A stretch of 64,000 bases of DNA from Massilia sp. YIM B02763 (GTDB lineage: Bacteria; Pseudomonadota; Gammaproteobacteria; Burkholderiales; Burkholderiaceae_D). How positions within the stretch are numbered: the stretch's first letter is position 1; each line of letters starts with the position of its first letter. Under the pieces are notes generated by a model. It made no database searches, had not been told where the DNA came from, and was given only the letters and a program-made list of their open reading frames with translations. The position numbers and the translations under genes are program-made. Below are positions 16,265-24,861 of this stretch, one piece after another. The stretch lies in contig NZ_JASNRD010000013.1 of NCBI RefSeq assembly GCF_030412015.1, positions 1 to 64,000 of the forward strand. The letters run 5' to 3'.

Positions 16265-18082
16265 TCAGCTCGCGCTGGGCCGCTTGACCGCCGTCTTGCG
16301 CGTGCCGGGCGCCGTCGTGATCTGGATGCAGGGCACGCGGTCGCCCTGCAGCGTCACGTCGAACGCCATCAGCTCGTCGCGCCGGAAGGCGTGCACGGTC
16401 ACCTTGTCGCCGACGCGGTAGCGCGCGAACAGCTGTTCCAGGTTGGACGGCGCGCCGTTCACGCGCAGGCCGTCGACGGCGATCACGATGTCGCCCGCCG
16501 ACAGGCCGGCCTGGTGCGCGGCGCCGCCTTCGTGGACCTGGGTCAGCTTGGCGCCGGCGGCGTCGCGGCCGATGCCGGCGTCCAGCGACGGCTTGCTGCT
16601 CTTGCGCTCTTCCGCCACCTTGATGCCGAACGGCGCGTACAGCTTGGCCAGCGGGATGTCCTCGGTGCCGCGGATGTAGCGCTCGAAGATCGACTTCAGG
16701 CGCACGCCGGCCACTTCGTCGAACAGCGCCTCGACTTCCTGCTCCGTCACGCCGCGCGCTCCACCCTGGTAGAAATCGCGGCCGTAGCGTTCCCACAGCG
16801 CCAGCATCACGTCGTCCAGCGATTTCGTCCCGCCCGTCTTGGCGCGGATGGTCAGGTCGAACGCCAGGCCCACCAGCGAACCCTTCGTGTAGTAGCTGAT
16901 GATGGCGTTCGGCGCGTTCTCGTCCTGGCGGTAGTACTTGCTCCAGGCGTCGAAGCTGGACTCGGCGATGCTCTGCTTGGTGCGGCCGCTGCCGCGCAGC
17001 ACGCTGGCGACGGTCTTGCCGAGCAATTTGAAATAGGTCGCCTCGCTGATGATCCCGCTGCGCACCAGCATCAGGTCGTCGTAGTAGCTGGTGAAGCCTT
17101 CGAACAGCCACAGCAGCGGCGTGTAGTTCTCGACCTGCAGGTCGTAGGGCGCGAACACGGCCGGCTTGATGCGCTTGACGTTCCAGGTGTGGAAGTACTC
17201 GTGGCTGCACAGGCCCAGGAACTTGGTATAGCCCTCGTTCGGCTCGGCGGTCTTCGGCGCGGCCGTCGTCGGCAGGTCGGCGCGCGAGCAGATCAGCGCC
17301 GTCGAGGCGCGGTGTTCCAGGCCGCCGTAGCCGTCGCCCACGGCCATCGTCAGGAACACGTAGCGGTCCATCGGCGCCTTCTTCGTCTTCGGCTCGAAGA
17401 ACGCGATCTGGGTCTCGCAGATGGCCTTCAAGTCCTGCTCCAGGCGCGCCATGTCGAGGTTCGGCACGCGGCCCGTGATCACGATGTCGTGGCGGATGCC
17501 GTGCGCCGTGAAGCCGCCCAGCGCGAAGTCGCCCATCTCGACCGGATGGTCGATCAGTTCGTCGTAGTCGGCCGCGGCATAGGTGCCGAAGCCGTAGCGC
17601 TTGGCCTGCAGTTCCGGCAGCGAGGTCGCCACGCGCCAGTTCTTCGTGGCCGGGTCGGCCGGGCGCTGGATGTCGACGTGGTGCGCAGTCCCTTCCTGGC
17701 CGTGGACGCGCAGGAACACGCTGGTGCCGTTGAAGAAGCCGTGGGTCTGGTCGAGGTGGGCGGCGCGCACCGACAGGTCCCAGGCATAGACTTCGTAGTG
17801 CAGCGTGAGCGGACCGGCGACGGGCGCCGCCTGCCAGGAATGCTTGTCCAGTTTGGCCAGCGCGACGGCGGCGCCGTTCGATTCGGCGCGGATGCGCACG
17901 ATGTTGCGGGCGAATTCGCGGATCATGTAGCTACCCGGGATCCAGGCCGGCAGCGAGAACACCTGCCCCTGTGGGTCGGGCGCCGCCACGGTGGCGGTGA
18001 CGTTGAACAGGTGTCCGGCCAGGTCCTTGGGCACGATGGTGTAGTGGACCGCCGCCTGCTTCTTCTGGTTGGTTTTTTTCAT
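16265..18082 (-). CDS. M61 glycyl aminopeptidase with PDZ domain
   Basis: 605 residues. A zinc metallopeptidase with the gluzincin motif HEYFH (His294, Glu295, His298) followed by the downstream ligand region PLLWLFEGFTSYYDD. The preceding GDGYGGLEHRAS is typical of family M61. An N-terminal beta-sandwich (about 10-180) comes before the catalytic domain. A PDZ domain (about 480-570, with HQAGLSAGDIVIAVDGLRV) ends it. Relatives release N-terminal Gly or Ala from peptides. No signal peptide is seen, so it is probably cytoplasmic. Stands alone, with its own terminator. Confidence 0.93.
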   Translation of the reverse strand: MKKTNQKKQAAVHYTIVPKDLAGHLFNVTATVAAPDPQGQVFSLPAWIPGSYMIREFARNIVRIRAESNGAAVALAKLDKHSWQAAPVAGPLTLHYEVYAWDLSVRAAHLDQTHGFFNGTSVFLRVHGQEGTAHHVDIQRPADPATKNWRVATSLPELQAKRYGFGTYAAADYDELIDHPVEMGDFALGGFTAHGIRHDIVITGRVPNLDMARLEQDLKAICETQIAFFEPKTKKAPMDRYVFLTMAVGDGYGGLEHRASTALICSRADLPTTAAPKTAEPNEGYTKFLGLCSHEYFHTWNVKRIKPAVFAPYDLQVENYTPLLWLFEGFTSYYDDLMLVRSGIISEATYFKLLGKTVASVLRGSGRTKQSIAESSFDAWSKYYRQDENAPNAIISYYTKGSLVGLAFDLTIRAKTGGTKSLDDVMLALWERYGRDFYQGGARGVTEQEVEALFDEVAGVRLKSIFERYIRGTEDIPLAKLYAPFGIKVAEERKSSKPSLDAGIGRDAAGAKLTQVHEGGAAHQAGLSAGDIVIAVDGLRVNGAPSNLEQLFARYRVGDKVTVHAFRRDELMAFDVTLQGDRVPCIQITTAPGTRKTAVKRPSAS

Positions 18083-18145
18083 GGGGTTGAAGAATCCTCT
18101 CTCGATGCGCCGTAGTGTAATCGGATTCCCCAGCGCCGGGGAGCG

Positions 18146-18736
18146 CTACAGATCGTCCGGCGTATCGATATCGCGGAAAATACCCATGTCGTCGACAGGG
18201 ATTTCCGTGACCGGACAGGTTCGCAGCAGCCGGCGCGCGCCCTGCTCCCCTTCCAGGGCCAGCAAGGCATCGAGGTGAAGGCGGCCGAAACCGACCGGAT
18301 TGCCGCGTCTTCCATCCATGACGGGCGCCACGATCGGCGCGCCGCCGGCCAGTGCGGCCGCCAGCGCCGCCAGCGTGGCGGGCGCCACGTGCGGCATGTC
18401 GCCCAGCGCCACCAGCCAGGCGTCCGCATCCGGAAGAGAGTAACGGATCGCATGCGTGAGCGACGCCGCCATGCCGCTGTCGGCATCGGGGCAGACGGCG
18501 ACCTCGCAGCCGAGATCCGCCAGCAGCGCGGCCACCCCGCCGTCACCTGGCGGCACCACGGCGACCACGCGCGGCACGGCCGCCAGCAGCTTGCGCGCGC
18601 TGGCGGCGGCGACCGGCATGCCGCCGGCCTCCGCCAGCGGCTGCAGCAGCTTGTTGCGCTGCCCGGCCGGATCGAAACGGCGGCCCCGGCCCGCGGCCAT
18701 CAGGATGCCGACCACGGACAGGGGCGCCGCCGTCAT
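18146..18736 (-). CDS. MocA-like molybdenum cofactor nucleotidyltransferase
   Basis: 196 residues. The NTP-transferase fold begins with GILMAAGRGRRFDPAGQRNKLLQPL, the nucleotide-binding loop. It continues with ALGDMPHVAP, the metal-binding Asp, and MDGRRGNPVGF. MocA enzymes attach CMP to molybdopterin for xanthine-oxidase-type enzymes. It lies 10 bases after the molybdopterin-binding subunit gene, which strongly supports that job over MobA. It is the third gene of an iorA-iorB-mocA-like cluster. A cofactor-loading role for the neighbouring enzyme is inferred from context. Confidence 0.87.
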   Translation of the reverse strand: MTAAPLSVVGILMAAGRGRRFDPAGQRNKLLQPLAEAGGMPVAAASARKLLAAVPRVVAVVPPGDGGVAALLADLGCEVAVCPDADSGMAASLTHAIRYSLPDADAWLVALGDMPHVAPATLAALAAALAGGAPIVAPVMDGRRGNPVGFGRLHLDALLALEGEQGARRLLRTCPVTEIPVDDMGIFRDIDTPDDL

Positions 18737-18746
18737 GACACCCCCG

Positions 18747-20960
18747 TCATGCCGAGGCCAGGTCGAACGGCAGCTTGCGCAGGCGCTTGCCGGTCAGCTT
18801 GAACACGGCATTGGCGAACGCCGGCGCCAGCGGCGGCAGGCCCGGTTCGCCCATGCCCGTCGGCGCGTCCTGCGAAGGCACGATGTGCACGTCGATCTGC
18901 GGCATCTCGTTCATGCGCGGGACCACGTAGTCGCTGAAGTTCTGCTGCTCGACGACGCCGTCCTTGAGCGTGATGGCGGCGCCCGGCAGCGTCGTGCCCA
19001 GGCCCATCAGCGCGGCGCCCTGGATCTGCGCCTCGATCGTGAGCGGATTGACGGCCAGGTTGCAGTGCACGCCGGCCGTGACCTTGTGCAGCTTCGGTGC
19101 GCCATCCTTCATCGACGCCTCGACCACGTAGGCGATCACGGTATTGATGGACTCGTGCACGGCCACGCCATGCACGTGGCCCTTCGGCAGCTTGGCCTTG
19201 CCGTAGCCGGATTTCGCCACGGCCAGGTCCAGCGCCGCGTGGTGGCGCGTGTGTTTCGCGTCGATCAGCTTCTTACGGTAGGCCACGGGATCCTGGCCGG
19301 CCGCGTGCGCCGCCTCGTCGATCAGCGTCTCCATCACGAACGCCGTGTGGGTCGAGCCCACCGAGCGCCACCACAGCACCGGCACGTTGGCCTTGGCGGT
19401 GTGCGCCGTCAGGTTCAGCGGGATGTCGTAGGGTTCGCCCATGCCTTCGATCATGGTGCCGTCCACGCCGTTCTTGACCATGAAGGCTTCGAACGGGGTG
19501 CCGGCCATGATCGACTGGCCGACGATCGCATGGTCCCAGGCGACGATATTGCCCTGCGCGTCCAGGCCGATGTCGGCGCGGTGCACGTGCGACGGACGGT
19601 AGTAGCCGCCCTTGATGTCGTCCTCGCGGCTCCAGATCATCTTCACGGGTCCCTGGTGGCCGGCGGCTTTATAGGCCTTGGCGATGTTGACGGCTTCGAC
19701 CACGAAGTCCGAGCTCGGCACCGCGCGGCGGCCGAAACCGCCGCCGGCCATCACGGTATGCAGCGTCACCTGTTCGGGCTTCAGGCCCGCGGTCGCGGCG
19801 GCGGCGGCCTGGTCGCCGGTCTGGTATTGCGAGCCGACCCACAGCGTGCAGCTGTCGTCCTTCAGGTCGGCCGTGCAGTTGATCGGTTCCATCGGCGCAT
19901 GCGCGAGATACGGGAATTCGTAGACGGCCGAGATCTTCTTTGCCGCGCCCGCGAGCTTCGACGTATCGGCCTGGCGCGCGACGGCGCCCGGCGTCTTCGC
20001 CAGCTCGGCGAACTGCGCCATCTGCTTGGCGCTGTCGACCTTCTCGACGGCGCTCGTGTCCCACTCGATCTCCAGCGCGTCGCGGCCCTGCTTGGCCGGC
20101 CAGTAGCCGTCCGCGATCACGGCGATGCCGCGTCCGCCGCGGTCGACGGGGATTTCCAGCACGTCGACGACGCCGCGGATCGCCTTGGCCTTGGCGGCGT
20201 CGAACTTCGCGACCTTGGCGCCGAACACGGGCGGATGGGCGACGACGGCAATTTTGGTGCCTTGCGGCTTCAGGTCCAGGCCGAACTGCTGGCGGCCCGT
20301 GGACTTGGCGCGCGCATCCAGGCGCGCCATCGGCTTGCCGACGTAGCGGAACGCTTTCTGGTCCTTCAGCACGACGGTTTCCGGCACCGGCATCTTCGCG
20401 GCCGCGTCGGCCAGCGCGCCATAGGTGGCTTTCTGGCCGCCCGGGCCGATCACGACGCCCTTCTCGGTGCGGCACTGCGACGGGTCGACCTGCCACTGCT
20501 TCGCGGCGGCGGCCACCAGCATCGCGCGGGCGCGGGCGCCCACTTCGCGGTACTGGGTGAACGAGTGGGCGATGGTGCCCGAGCCGCCCGTGATCTGCAT
20601 GCCGAACACGGGGTCCTTGTAGACGTCGGCGGCCGGCGCCAGCTCGCTGCGCACCTGCGCCCAGTCGGCGTCCAGCTCGTCCGCGATCACCATCGGCAGC
20701 GCGGTGTGCACGCCCTGGCCGAATTCGAGGCGGTTGACGATGACGGTGACGGTATTGTCCGGCGCCACGCGCACGAAGGCGTTCGGCGCGTAGACGACAG
20801 GCTTGGCGTCGGCGGCGCGCGCCAGGCGGCGGCCGCCCGGCAGCACGAAGCCCAGCACCAGGCCGCCCGTGGCGGCGGCGCCGGCCTTCAGGAAGCCGCG
20901 GCGCGACGATACCTTGACGGCTGCAGCCTCGGCTGCGCCCTTGAACCATTCTGCTCGCAT
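18747..20960 (-). CDS. Molybdopterin-binding subunit of a periplasmic aldehyde/xanthine oxidase-type enzyme
   Basis: 737 residues. A twin-arginine signal (SRRGFLKAGAAATGG) marks folded export. Two molybdopterin domains follow. Visible signatures are AGGGFGRRAVPSSDFV, EFGQGVHTALPMVIADEL, YLAHAPMEPINCTA, WSREDD and VLWWRSVGSTHTAF, as in IorB-type subunits. The C-terminus ends GEPGLPPLAPAFANAVF, with a Glu in the active-site position. It pairs with the 2Fe-2S subunit just upstream (10 bases). The substrate may be an N-heterocycle or an aldehyde; sequence alone does not decide. GGAG precedes the start. Confidence 0.9.
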   Translation of the reverse strand: MRAEWFKGAAEAAAVKVSSRRGFLKAGAAATGGLVLGFVLPGGRRLARAADAKPVVYAPNAFVRVAPDNTVTVIVNRLEFGQGVHTALPMVIADELDADWAQVRSELAPAADVYKDPVFGMQITGGSGTIAHSFTQYREVGARARAMLVAAAAKQWQVDPSQCRTEKGVVIGPGGQKATYGALADAAAKMPVPETVVLKDQKAFRYVGKPMARLDARAKSTGRQQFGLDLKPQGTKIAVVAHPPVFGAKVAKFDAAKAKAIRGVVDVLEIPVDRGGRGIAVIADGYWPAKQGRDALEIEWDTSAVEKVDSAKQMAQFAELAKTPGAVARQADTSKLAGAAKKISAVYEFPYLAHAPMEPINCTADLKDDSCTLWVGSQYQTGDQAAAAATAGLKPEQVTLHTVMAGGGFGRRAVPSSDFVVEAVNIAKAYKAAGHQGPVKMIWSREDDIKGGYYRPSHVHRADIGLDAQGNIVAWDHAIVGQSIMAGTPFEAFMVKNGVDGTMIEGMGEPYDIPLNLTAHTAKANVPVLWWRSVGSTHTAFVMETLIDEAAHAAGQDPVAYRKKLIDAKHTRHHAALDLAVAKSGYGKAKLPKGHVHGVAVHESINTVIAYVVEASMKDGAPKLHKVTAGVHCNLAVNPLTIEAQIQGAALMGLGTTLPGAAITLKDGVVEQQNFSDYVVPRMNEMPQIDVHIVPSQDAPTGMGEPGLPPLAPAFANAVFKLTGKRLRKLPFDLASA

Positions 20961-20970
20961 ATCGGTCTCC

Positions 20971-21429
20971 TCAGGCCAGGGTCTTGGCCGCGTCCTTGAT
21001 GGCCAGGCGGATGCGTTGGTAGGTACCGCAGCGACAGATATTGCCGCTCATGGCGTTGTCGATGTCGGCATCGCTCGGCTTCCTGTTCGTGCGCAGCAGC
21101 GCGGCCGCGCTCATCACCTGGCCGCTCTGGCAATAGCCGCATTGCGGGACGTCGTGCTTGACCCAGGCGTCCTGCAGGGCCTTGCCGACCTTGTCGGACT
21201 CCATCGCCTCGATGGTCGTGATCTTCTGGCCGGCGGCCGCGGAGATCGGCGTGATGCAGGAGCGGATCGCGGCGCCGTTCATGTGCACGGTGCAGGCCCC
21301 GCACAGGGCGGCGCCGCAACCGAACTTGGTGCCGGTCATGTCGAGGTTGTCGCGCAATGCCCAGAGGATGGGCGTGGAAGGATCGGCGTCGACCTGCACG
21401 TCGCGCCCGTTGATGTTCAGAGTGACCAT
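20971..21429 (-). CDS. 2Fe-2S subunit of the molybdopterin oxidoreductase (IorA-type)
   Basis: 152 residues with the full set of eight cluster cysteines. The plant-type cluster ligands are in [12 protein letters not shown] plus Cys near LRDN. The second, all-helical domain shows [10 protein letters not shown] and [11 protein letters not shown]. This is the small electron-transfer subunit of two-subunit IorAB-like enzymes, which pass electrons on to a cytochrome rather than to FAD. It is first in the cluster, with AGGGAG upstream of the ATG. It has no own signal peptide and presumably travels with the Tat-exported large subunit. Confidence 0.93.
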   Translation of the reverse strand: MVTLNINGRDVQVDADPSTPILWALRDNLDMTGTKFGCGAALCGACTVHMNGAAIRSCITPISAAAGQKITTIEAMESDKVGKALQDAWVKHDVPQCGYCQSGQVMSAAALLRTNRKPSDADIDNAMSGNICRCGTYQRIRLAIKDAAKTLA

Positions 21430-21503
21430 GAAACTCCCTATCGTTTGTGGACGTACTGCTTCTTGACTGCTTATGAACTACCTGTCAACTGCTCATGTAC
21501 GAC

Positions 21504-21536
21504 GACGCCGCGCATGCGGATGCATGGCGCGGCGTC
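21504..21536. repeat. Long near-perfect hairpin
   Basis: GACGCCGCGCATGC and GCATGGCGCGGCGTC pair over 14 bases with one bulged G and a GGAT loop. It lies in the 176-base gap between dsbC and the 2Fe-2S subunit gene, both on the minus strand. No T-run follows on either strand. It could be a Rho-aided terminator after dsbC or an mRNA-stabilising hairpin. Confidence 0.6.
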
Positions 21537-21580
21537 TTGCTGCGATTACTTGCTGCGATTATTTGCTGCGATTACTTGCT
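21537..21580. repeat. 13-bp tandem repeat, three and a half copies
   Basis: TTGCTGCGATTAC (21537-21549), TTGCTGCGATTAT (21550-21562), TTGCTGCGATTAC (21563-21575), then TTGCTG. It follows the 21504-21536 hairpin directly and lies just past the dsbC stop codon. It could be slippage-generated sequence or an array of binding sites. Confidence 0.8.
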
Positions 21581-21605
21581 GACGGTGCTGCTTTACTTTA
21601 TCTGC

Positions 21606-22328
21606 TTACTGCTTGACCGTGGCCAGCTTGGCTTCCAGCGTCTTCTGGTCGATGGCGCCCGGGATGCGGGTGCCGTCGGCGAAGAAGATCGCCGGCGTGC
21701 CCGTGATCTTGAGCTTCTGGCCCAGGGCCAGCACCTTGTCGTTCGGGGTCTCGCAGTTGTCGGCGGCGGCCGGCGCGGCCTTCCCGTTGATCATCCAGTC
21801 GTCCCAGGCCTTGGCGCGGTTCGGCGCGCACCAGATGTTCTTCGACTTCACGAAGGAGTCGTCGGACAGGATGTTGTACATGAAGGTGTAGATCGTCACG
21901 TTGTCGACGTTCTTCAGCGTGGTCTGGCGCAGGCGCTTGCAGTAGCCGCAATTCGGATCCTCGAATACGGCGATCACGCGCTTGCCGTCGCCCTTGACCT
22001 GCTTGATCGCCGAGTCCAGCGGCAGGTCGGAGAACTTGATCTTGTTGATCTCGTCGATGCGTTCGCGGGTCAGGTCGCGCGTGGTCTTGGCATCGTAGAC
22101 GTGGCCGATGACCAGGTACTCGCCCTTCTTGTCCGTGTACAGGATGTCGCCGGCGACGCGCAGCTCGTACAGGCCGGCATACGGGGTTTCCTTGACCGAC
22201 TCGATCTTGGCGCCGCCCAGGCGCGGTTCGACGTTCTTCTTGATCGTCGCCTCGACCGAGTTCTGGGCGCCCACGCAGGACGCCATCAGGCCGGTTGCCA
22301 GCAGGACGGCGAGCTTCGTTTTCATCAT
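21606..22328 (-). CDS. dsbC: Thiol:disulfide interchange protein DsbC
   Basis: 240 residues. A periplasmic disulfide isomerase that reshuffles wrong disulfides and needs DsbD for reduction. The signal peptide covers about residues 1-21. An N-terminal dimerisation domain (about 25-85) and a linker helix come before the thioredoxin fold with CGYC (Cys127-Cys130) and the cis-proline loop TGTPAIFF. Two more Cys (in WCAPN and NCETP) match the structural disulfide of DsbC. Two adjacent ATGs exist at 22328 and 22325. It sits 28 bases after the UbiH-type gene, possibly in one transcript. Confidence 0.93.
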   Translation of the reverse strand: MMKTKLAVLLATGLMASCVGAQNSVEATIKKNVEPRLGGAKIESVKETPYAGLYELRVAGDILYTDKKGEYLVIGHVYDAKTTRDLTRERIDEINKIKFSDLPLDSAIKQVKGDGKRVIAVFEDPNCGYCKRLRQTTLKNVDNVTIYTFMYNILSDDSFVKSKNIWCAPNRAKAWDDWMINGKAAPAAADNCETPNDKVLALGQKLKITGTPAIFFADGTRIPGAIDQKTLEAKLATVKQ

Positions 22329-22356
22329 GACTGATTCCTAAAATCTTCTGTGGAGG

Positions 22357-23607
22357 TTACCGACCCATCGCATGGGCAATCAGCCGACGCTTGACCAGTG
22401 GCAACTTATCCAGCAAGTTTAATCCCAAATTGCGAATCACGCGCACCGGCTCCAGGTTGGCGCCGAACAGGCGCTCCAGGCCGTCGGTGGCCAATTGCAT
22501 CAATAAAACGTCTTCCTTGCGCGCACGCGCATAGCGGGCCAGCACGCGCTCGTCGCCGATGCCCTGGTGCGCATCGCGCTCGCCCAGCACGCGCAGCAGG
22601 TCGACCACGTCGCCGAAGCCCAGGTTCATGCCGTGGCCGGCCAGCGGATGCACGGCGTGGGCGGCGTCGCCGACCAGCGCCACGCGCGGCGCGACCAGCG
22701 AATGGGGGCGCACGAGGCGCAGCGGGATCGCCTGCACCGCCTCCGGCTGCAGGGGTTTCAACAGGCCCAGCTTCTCGTCCGCGAACTCGCCCAGGCGGAT
22801 CGCCAGCTCGCCCAGCGATTCGTTCATGATGGTGTCGGCCAGCGTATCCGGCGCCGACCACACGAGCGAGACGCGGTTGCCCGGCAGCGGCAGCAGCGCG
22901 ACGATGCCGTCCTTGCAGGTGAACCACTGGTGGGCGACGTTGTGGTGCGGCTTCTCGCACTCGAAATTGGCGACGATGCCGCGCTGGTGGTAGGCGCGGT
23001 AGTCGACGCCGATGTCGCACTGCCCGCGCACCCACGATTCGCGCCCGTCGGCGCCCACGACCAGCTTGGCCGCGAGGCGGCTGCCGTCGTCCAGTTCCAC
23101 GGTCGCCTCGTCGCCGCCGTTGCACAGGCGCGTGGCGCGGCCGGTGACGATGGTAACGTTCTGGGCGAAGCGCAGCGCCGCATCCAGCGCGGCATTCAGA
23201 TTACTGTCCTCGACGATCCACGCGAGCGTGCCGGCATGGGCGCCGAAGGCATCGAAGCCCAGGTGGCCGCCCTGCGCGCCGTCGCCCTGCACGTCCATCG
23301 CATCGACGGGCGCCACCCTTCCCATGTCCAGCGCGCCCCAGACCTTGAGCGAGGACAGCAGCGTGTGCGCCGTGTGGTTCAGCGCGTACACGCGCGTATC
23401 CCACGGCTTCTCGCCGCCGGCCGCCCCCTCCTGCCCCGCTCGCGCGGGCGGCACCAGCAGCGTGACGCTGTGCCCGGCCTGGGACAGGCCGAGCGCGGCG
23501 GTCTTGGCGATCGCACCGTTACCGACGATGCAGACGTCGCTGCGACGGGCATCGCCATGCCGGGCGTCGGAGCGGAAGGTGGCGGAGGAAGTGGTCTGTG
23601 TGGTCAT
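22357..23607 (-). CDS. UbiH/UbiF/COQ6-family FAD hydroxylase
   Basis: 416 residues. An FAD-dependent aromatic hydroxylase of ubiquinone ring biosynthesis. The dinucleotide fold is VCIVGNGAIAKTAALGLSQAGH. The DG motif is VVGADGRESWVRG. The second FAD motif is VALVGDAAHAVHPLAGHGMNLGFGDV, the family signature. The first FAD motif is GNGAIA rather than GGGxxG, a small deviation. Which ring position it hydroxylates is not clear from sequence. The start at 23607 (MTTQTTS) is preferred because a TATAAT lies just upstream, suggesting a very short or absent leader. Confidence 0.88.
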   Translation of the reverse strand: MTTQTTSSATFRSDARHGDARRSDVCIVGNGAIAKTAALGLSQAGHSVTLLVPPARAGQEGAAGGEKPWDTRVYALNHTAHTLLSSLKVWGALDMGRVAPVDAMDVQGDGAQGGHLGFDAFGAHAGTLAWIVEDSNLNAALDAALRFAQNVTIVTGRATRLCNGGDEATVELDDGSRLAAKLVVGADGRESWVRGQCDIGVDYRAYHQRGIVANFECEKPHHNVAHQWFTCKDGIVALLPLPGNRVSLVWSAPDTLADTIMNESLGELAIRLGEFADEKLGLLKPLQPEAVQAIPLRLVRPHSLVAPRVALVGDAAHAVHPLAGHGMNLGFGDVVDLLRVLGERDAHQGIGDERVLARYARARKEDVLLMQLATDGLERLFGANLEPVRVIRNLGLNLLDKLPLVKRRLIAHAMGR

Positions 23608-23613
23608 GGAGAC

Positions 23614-23619
23614 ATTATA
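23614..23619 (-). promoter_or_regulatory. Candidate -10 box giving a leaderless ubiH-type transcript
   Basis: TATAAT on the minus strand ends six bases before the ATG at 23607, so transcription would begin at or next to the start codon. No good -35 was found, and there is no Shine-Dalgarno sequence at normal spacing. Confidence 0.35.
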
Positions 23620-23695
23620 GACCTTCACCGCCAGCCCCTTCGCCCCTCCCGGACGGCCCATAGCCCCTGGATCGCAAAAAATTGCTGTTCAGGAC

Positions 23696-23724
23696 TTGCG
23701 ATACCGCAAAGTGCTGGCTATAAT
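23696..23724 (+). promoter_or_regulatory. Promoter of tRNA-Phe copy 1
   Basis: TTGCGA (23696-23701), 17 bases, TATAAT (23719-23724), then 12 bases to the mature tRNA 5' end. A near-consensus sigma-70 promoter. Confidence 0.78.
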
Positions 23725-23736
23725 CATGCCTCTCTT

Positions 23737-23812
23737 GGCCTGGTAGCTCAGTTGGTAGAGCAGAGGATTGAAAATCCTTGTGTCGGTGGTTCGATTCCGC
23801 CCCGGGCCACCA
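23737..23812 (+). tRNA. tRNA-Phe (GAA), copy 1
   Basis: 76 nucleotides including encoded CCA. Acceptor stem GGCCTGG pairs with CCGGGCC. The D-loop is AGCTCAGTTGGTAGAG, the anticodon loop is ATTGAAAAT with anticodon GAA, and the T-loop is GGTTCGATTCC. It is identical base for base to the copy at 62687-62762. It has its own promoter and terminator. Confidence 0.97.
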
Positions 23813-23833
23813 AGAATTCTGCAGTACAGCAAG

Positions 23834-23862
23834 ACGCCACCTTCGGGTGGCGTTTTTGTTTT
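23834..23862 (+). terminator. Terminator of tRNA-Phe copy 1
   Basis: 8-bp stem ACGCCACC / GGTGGCGT with a stable TTCG loop, followed by TTTTGTTTT. A canonical intrinsic terminator 21 bases after the tRNA. The reverse strand may also serve the convergent LysR gene. Confidence 0.9.
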
Positions 23863-23886
23863 CCGGCGCGCTTCCGGCGCACTCCC

Positions 23887-24819
23887 TCAATCGAAGAACG
23901 CCATGTCCCGCGCCACCGCACGCGGCAATTCCTGCTTCAGCAAGTCGATCCACGCCCGCGTCTTCGCATCCACGAAGCGTCCGGAGGGCAGCAGCGCGAA
24001 GATGCCGATCTCGGGCGAGCGCCACGCGGGCAGCACCTGCACCAGGGTGCCGCGGCGCAGGTCGTCGACGACGCTGTACAGCGGCAGCATGGCGATGCCC
24101 AGGCCGCGCAGGGCGCTGTCGAGCACCACTTCGGCGGCGTTGCCGACCAGCGGGCCTTCGGGGTCGAGCTTGACGTGTTCGGCGCCGTCGTCCAGTTCCC
24201 AGTAGGACGTGACCGAGGAATTGACCAGGCGCAGGCAGGTATGGCGGGACAGGTCGTGCGGATGCTGCGGCACGCCGCGCCGCGCCAGGTAGTCCGGCGC
24301 GGCGCACAGCACCGAGACCATCTGGCCCAGCTTCAGCGCCACCAGGGCGGAATCGGGAAGGTACTGGGCCAGGTAGACGCTGACGTCGATGCCCTCGGCC
24401 AGCAGGTCGGGCGGGTTCTGCGACGAGCTGTATTCGATGGTGACGCGCGGATTGTCCGTGCAGTAGGCGGCGACCAGCGGCGCCACGTAGCGGTTGCCGA
24501 AGGCCGTCATGCTCATCACGCGCAGGCGGCCGGCCGACTGGCCCGCACCGCTGGCCTCCCCTTCGGCGCGCGCCACCATGTCGAGGATCGCCTTGCATTG
24601 CGCGGCGTAGCGTTCGCCGACACCCGTCGGGGCCAGGCGCCGCGTGGTGCGGTACAGGAGCTTGGTCTGCAGCCGGTTTTCCAGCAAGGTGACCAGGCGC
24701 GAGACCTGGGCCTTGGTGACGCCCATGTGCTCGGCGGCGGCCGTGAAGCTGCCGCCGTCCAGTACGTGCACGAACGCATTCATCGCGTGCAACAGGCCGT
24801 AGTCGAGATCCTTGCGCAT
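23887..24819 (-). CDS. LysR-family transcriptional regulator
   Basis: 310 residues. The winged HTH at the N-terminus contains SFTAAAEHMGVTKAQVSRLVTLLENRLQTKLLYRTTRRLAPT. The substrate-binding domain (about 95-300) begins RLRVMSMTAFG. The closest sub-type is the DsdC/PA2267-like group that begins with a short acidic N-terminus. It ends 24 bases past the tRNA terminator and starts 42 bases from the end of the CzcE-like gene on the same strand. Target and ligand are unknown; control of the CzcE-like gene is possible but not shown. Confidence 0.88.
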   Translation of the reverse strand: MRKDLDYGLLHAMNAFVHVLDGGSFTAAAEHMGVTKAQVSRLVTLLENRLQTKLLYRTTRRLAPTGVGERYAAQCKAILDMVARAEGEASGAGQSAGRLRVMSMTAFGNRYVAPLVAAYCTDNPRVTIEYSSSQNPPDLLAEGIDVSVYLAQYLPDSALVALKLGQMVSVLCAAPDYLARRGVPQHPHDLSRHTCLRLVNSSVTSYWELDDGAEHVKLDPEGPLVGNAAEVVLDSALRGLGIAMLPLYSVVDDLRRGTLVQVLPAWRSPEIGIFALLPSGRFVDAKTRAWIDLLKQELPRAVARDMAFFD

Positions 24820-24861
24820 AAGTCCGCCATCTTACCGCAGGCGGGCGCCGGCCTTTCCGGA

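Noticed and set aside
18456-20999. 847-codon frame opposite the molybdopterin subunit gene
   Set aside because: Arg/Ala/His-rich antisense shadow; the true gene lies on the other strand with domain signatures.
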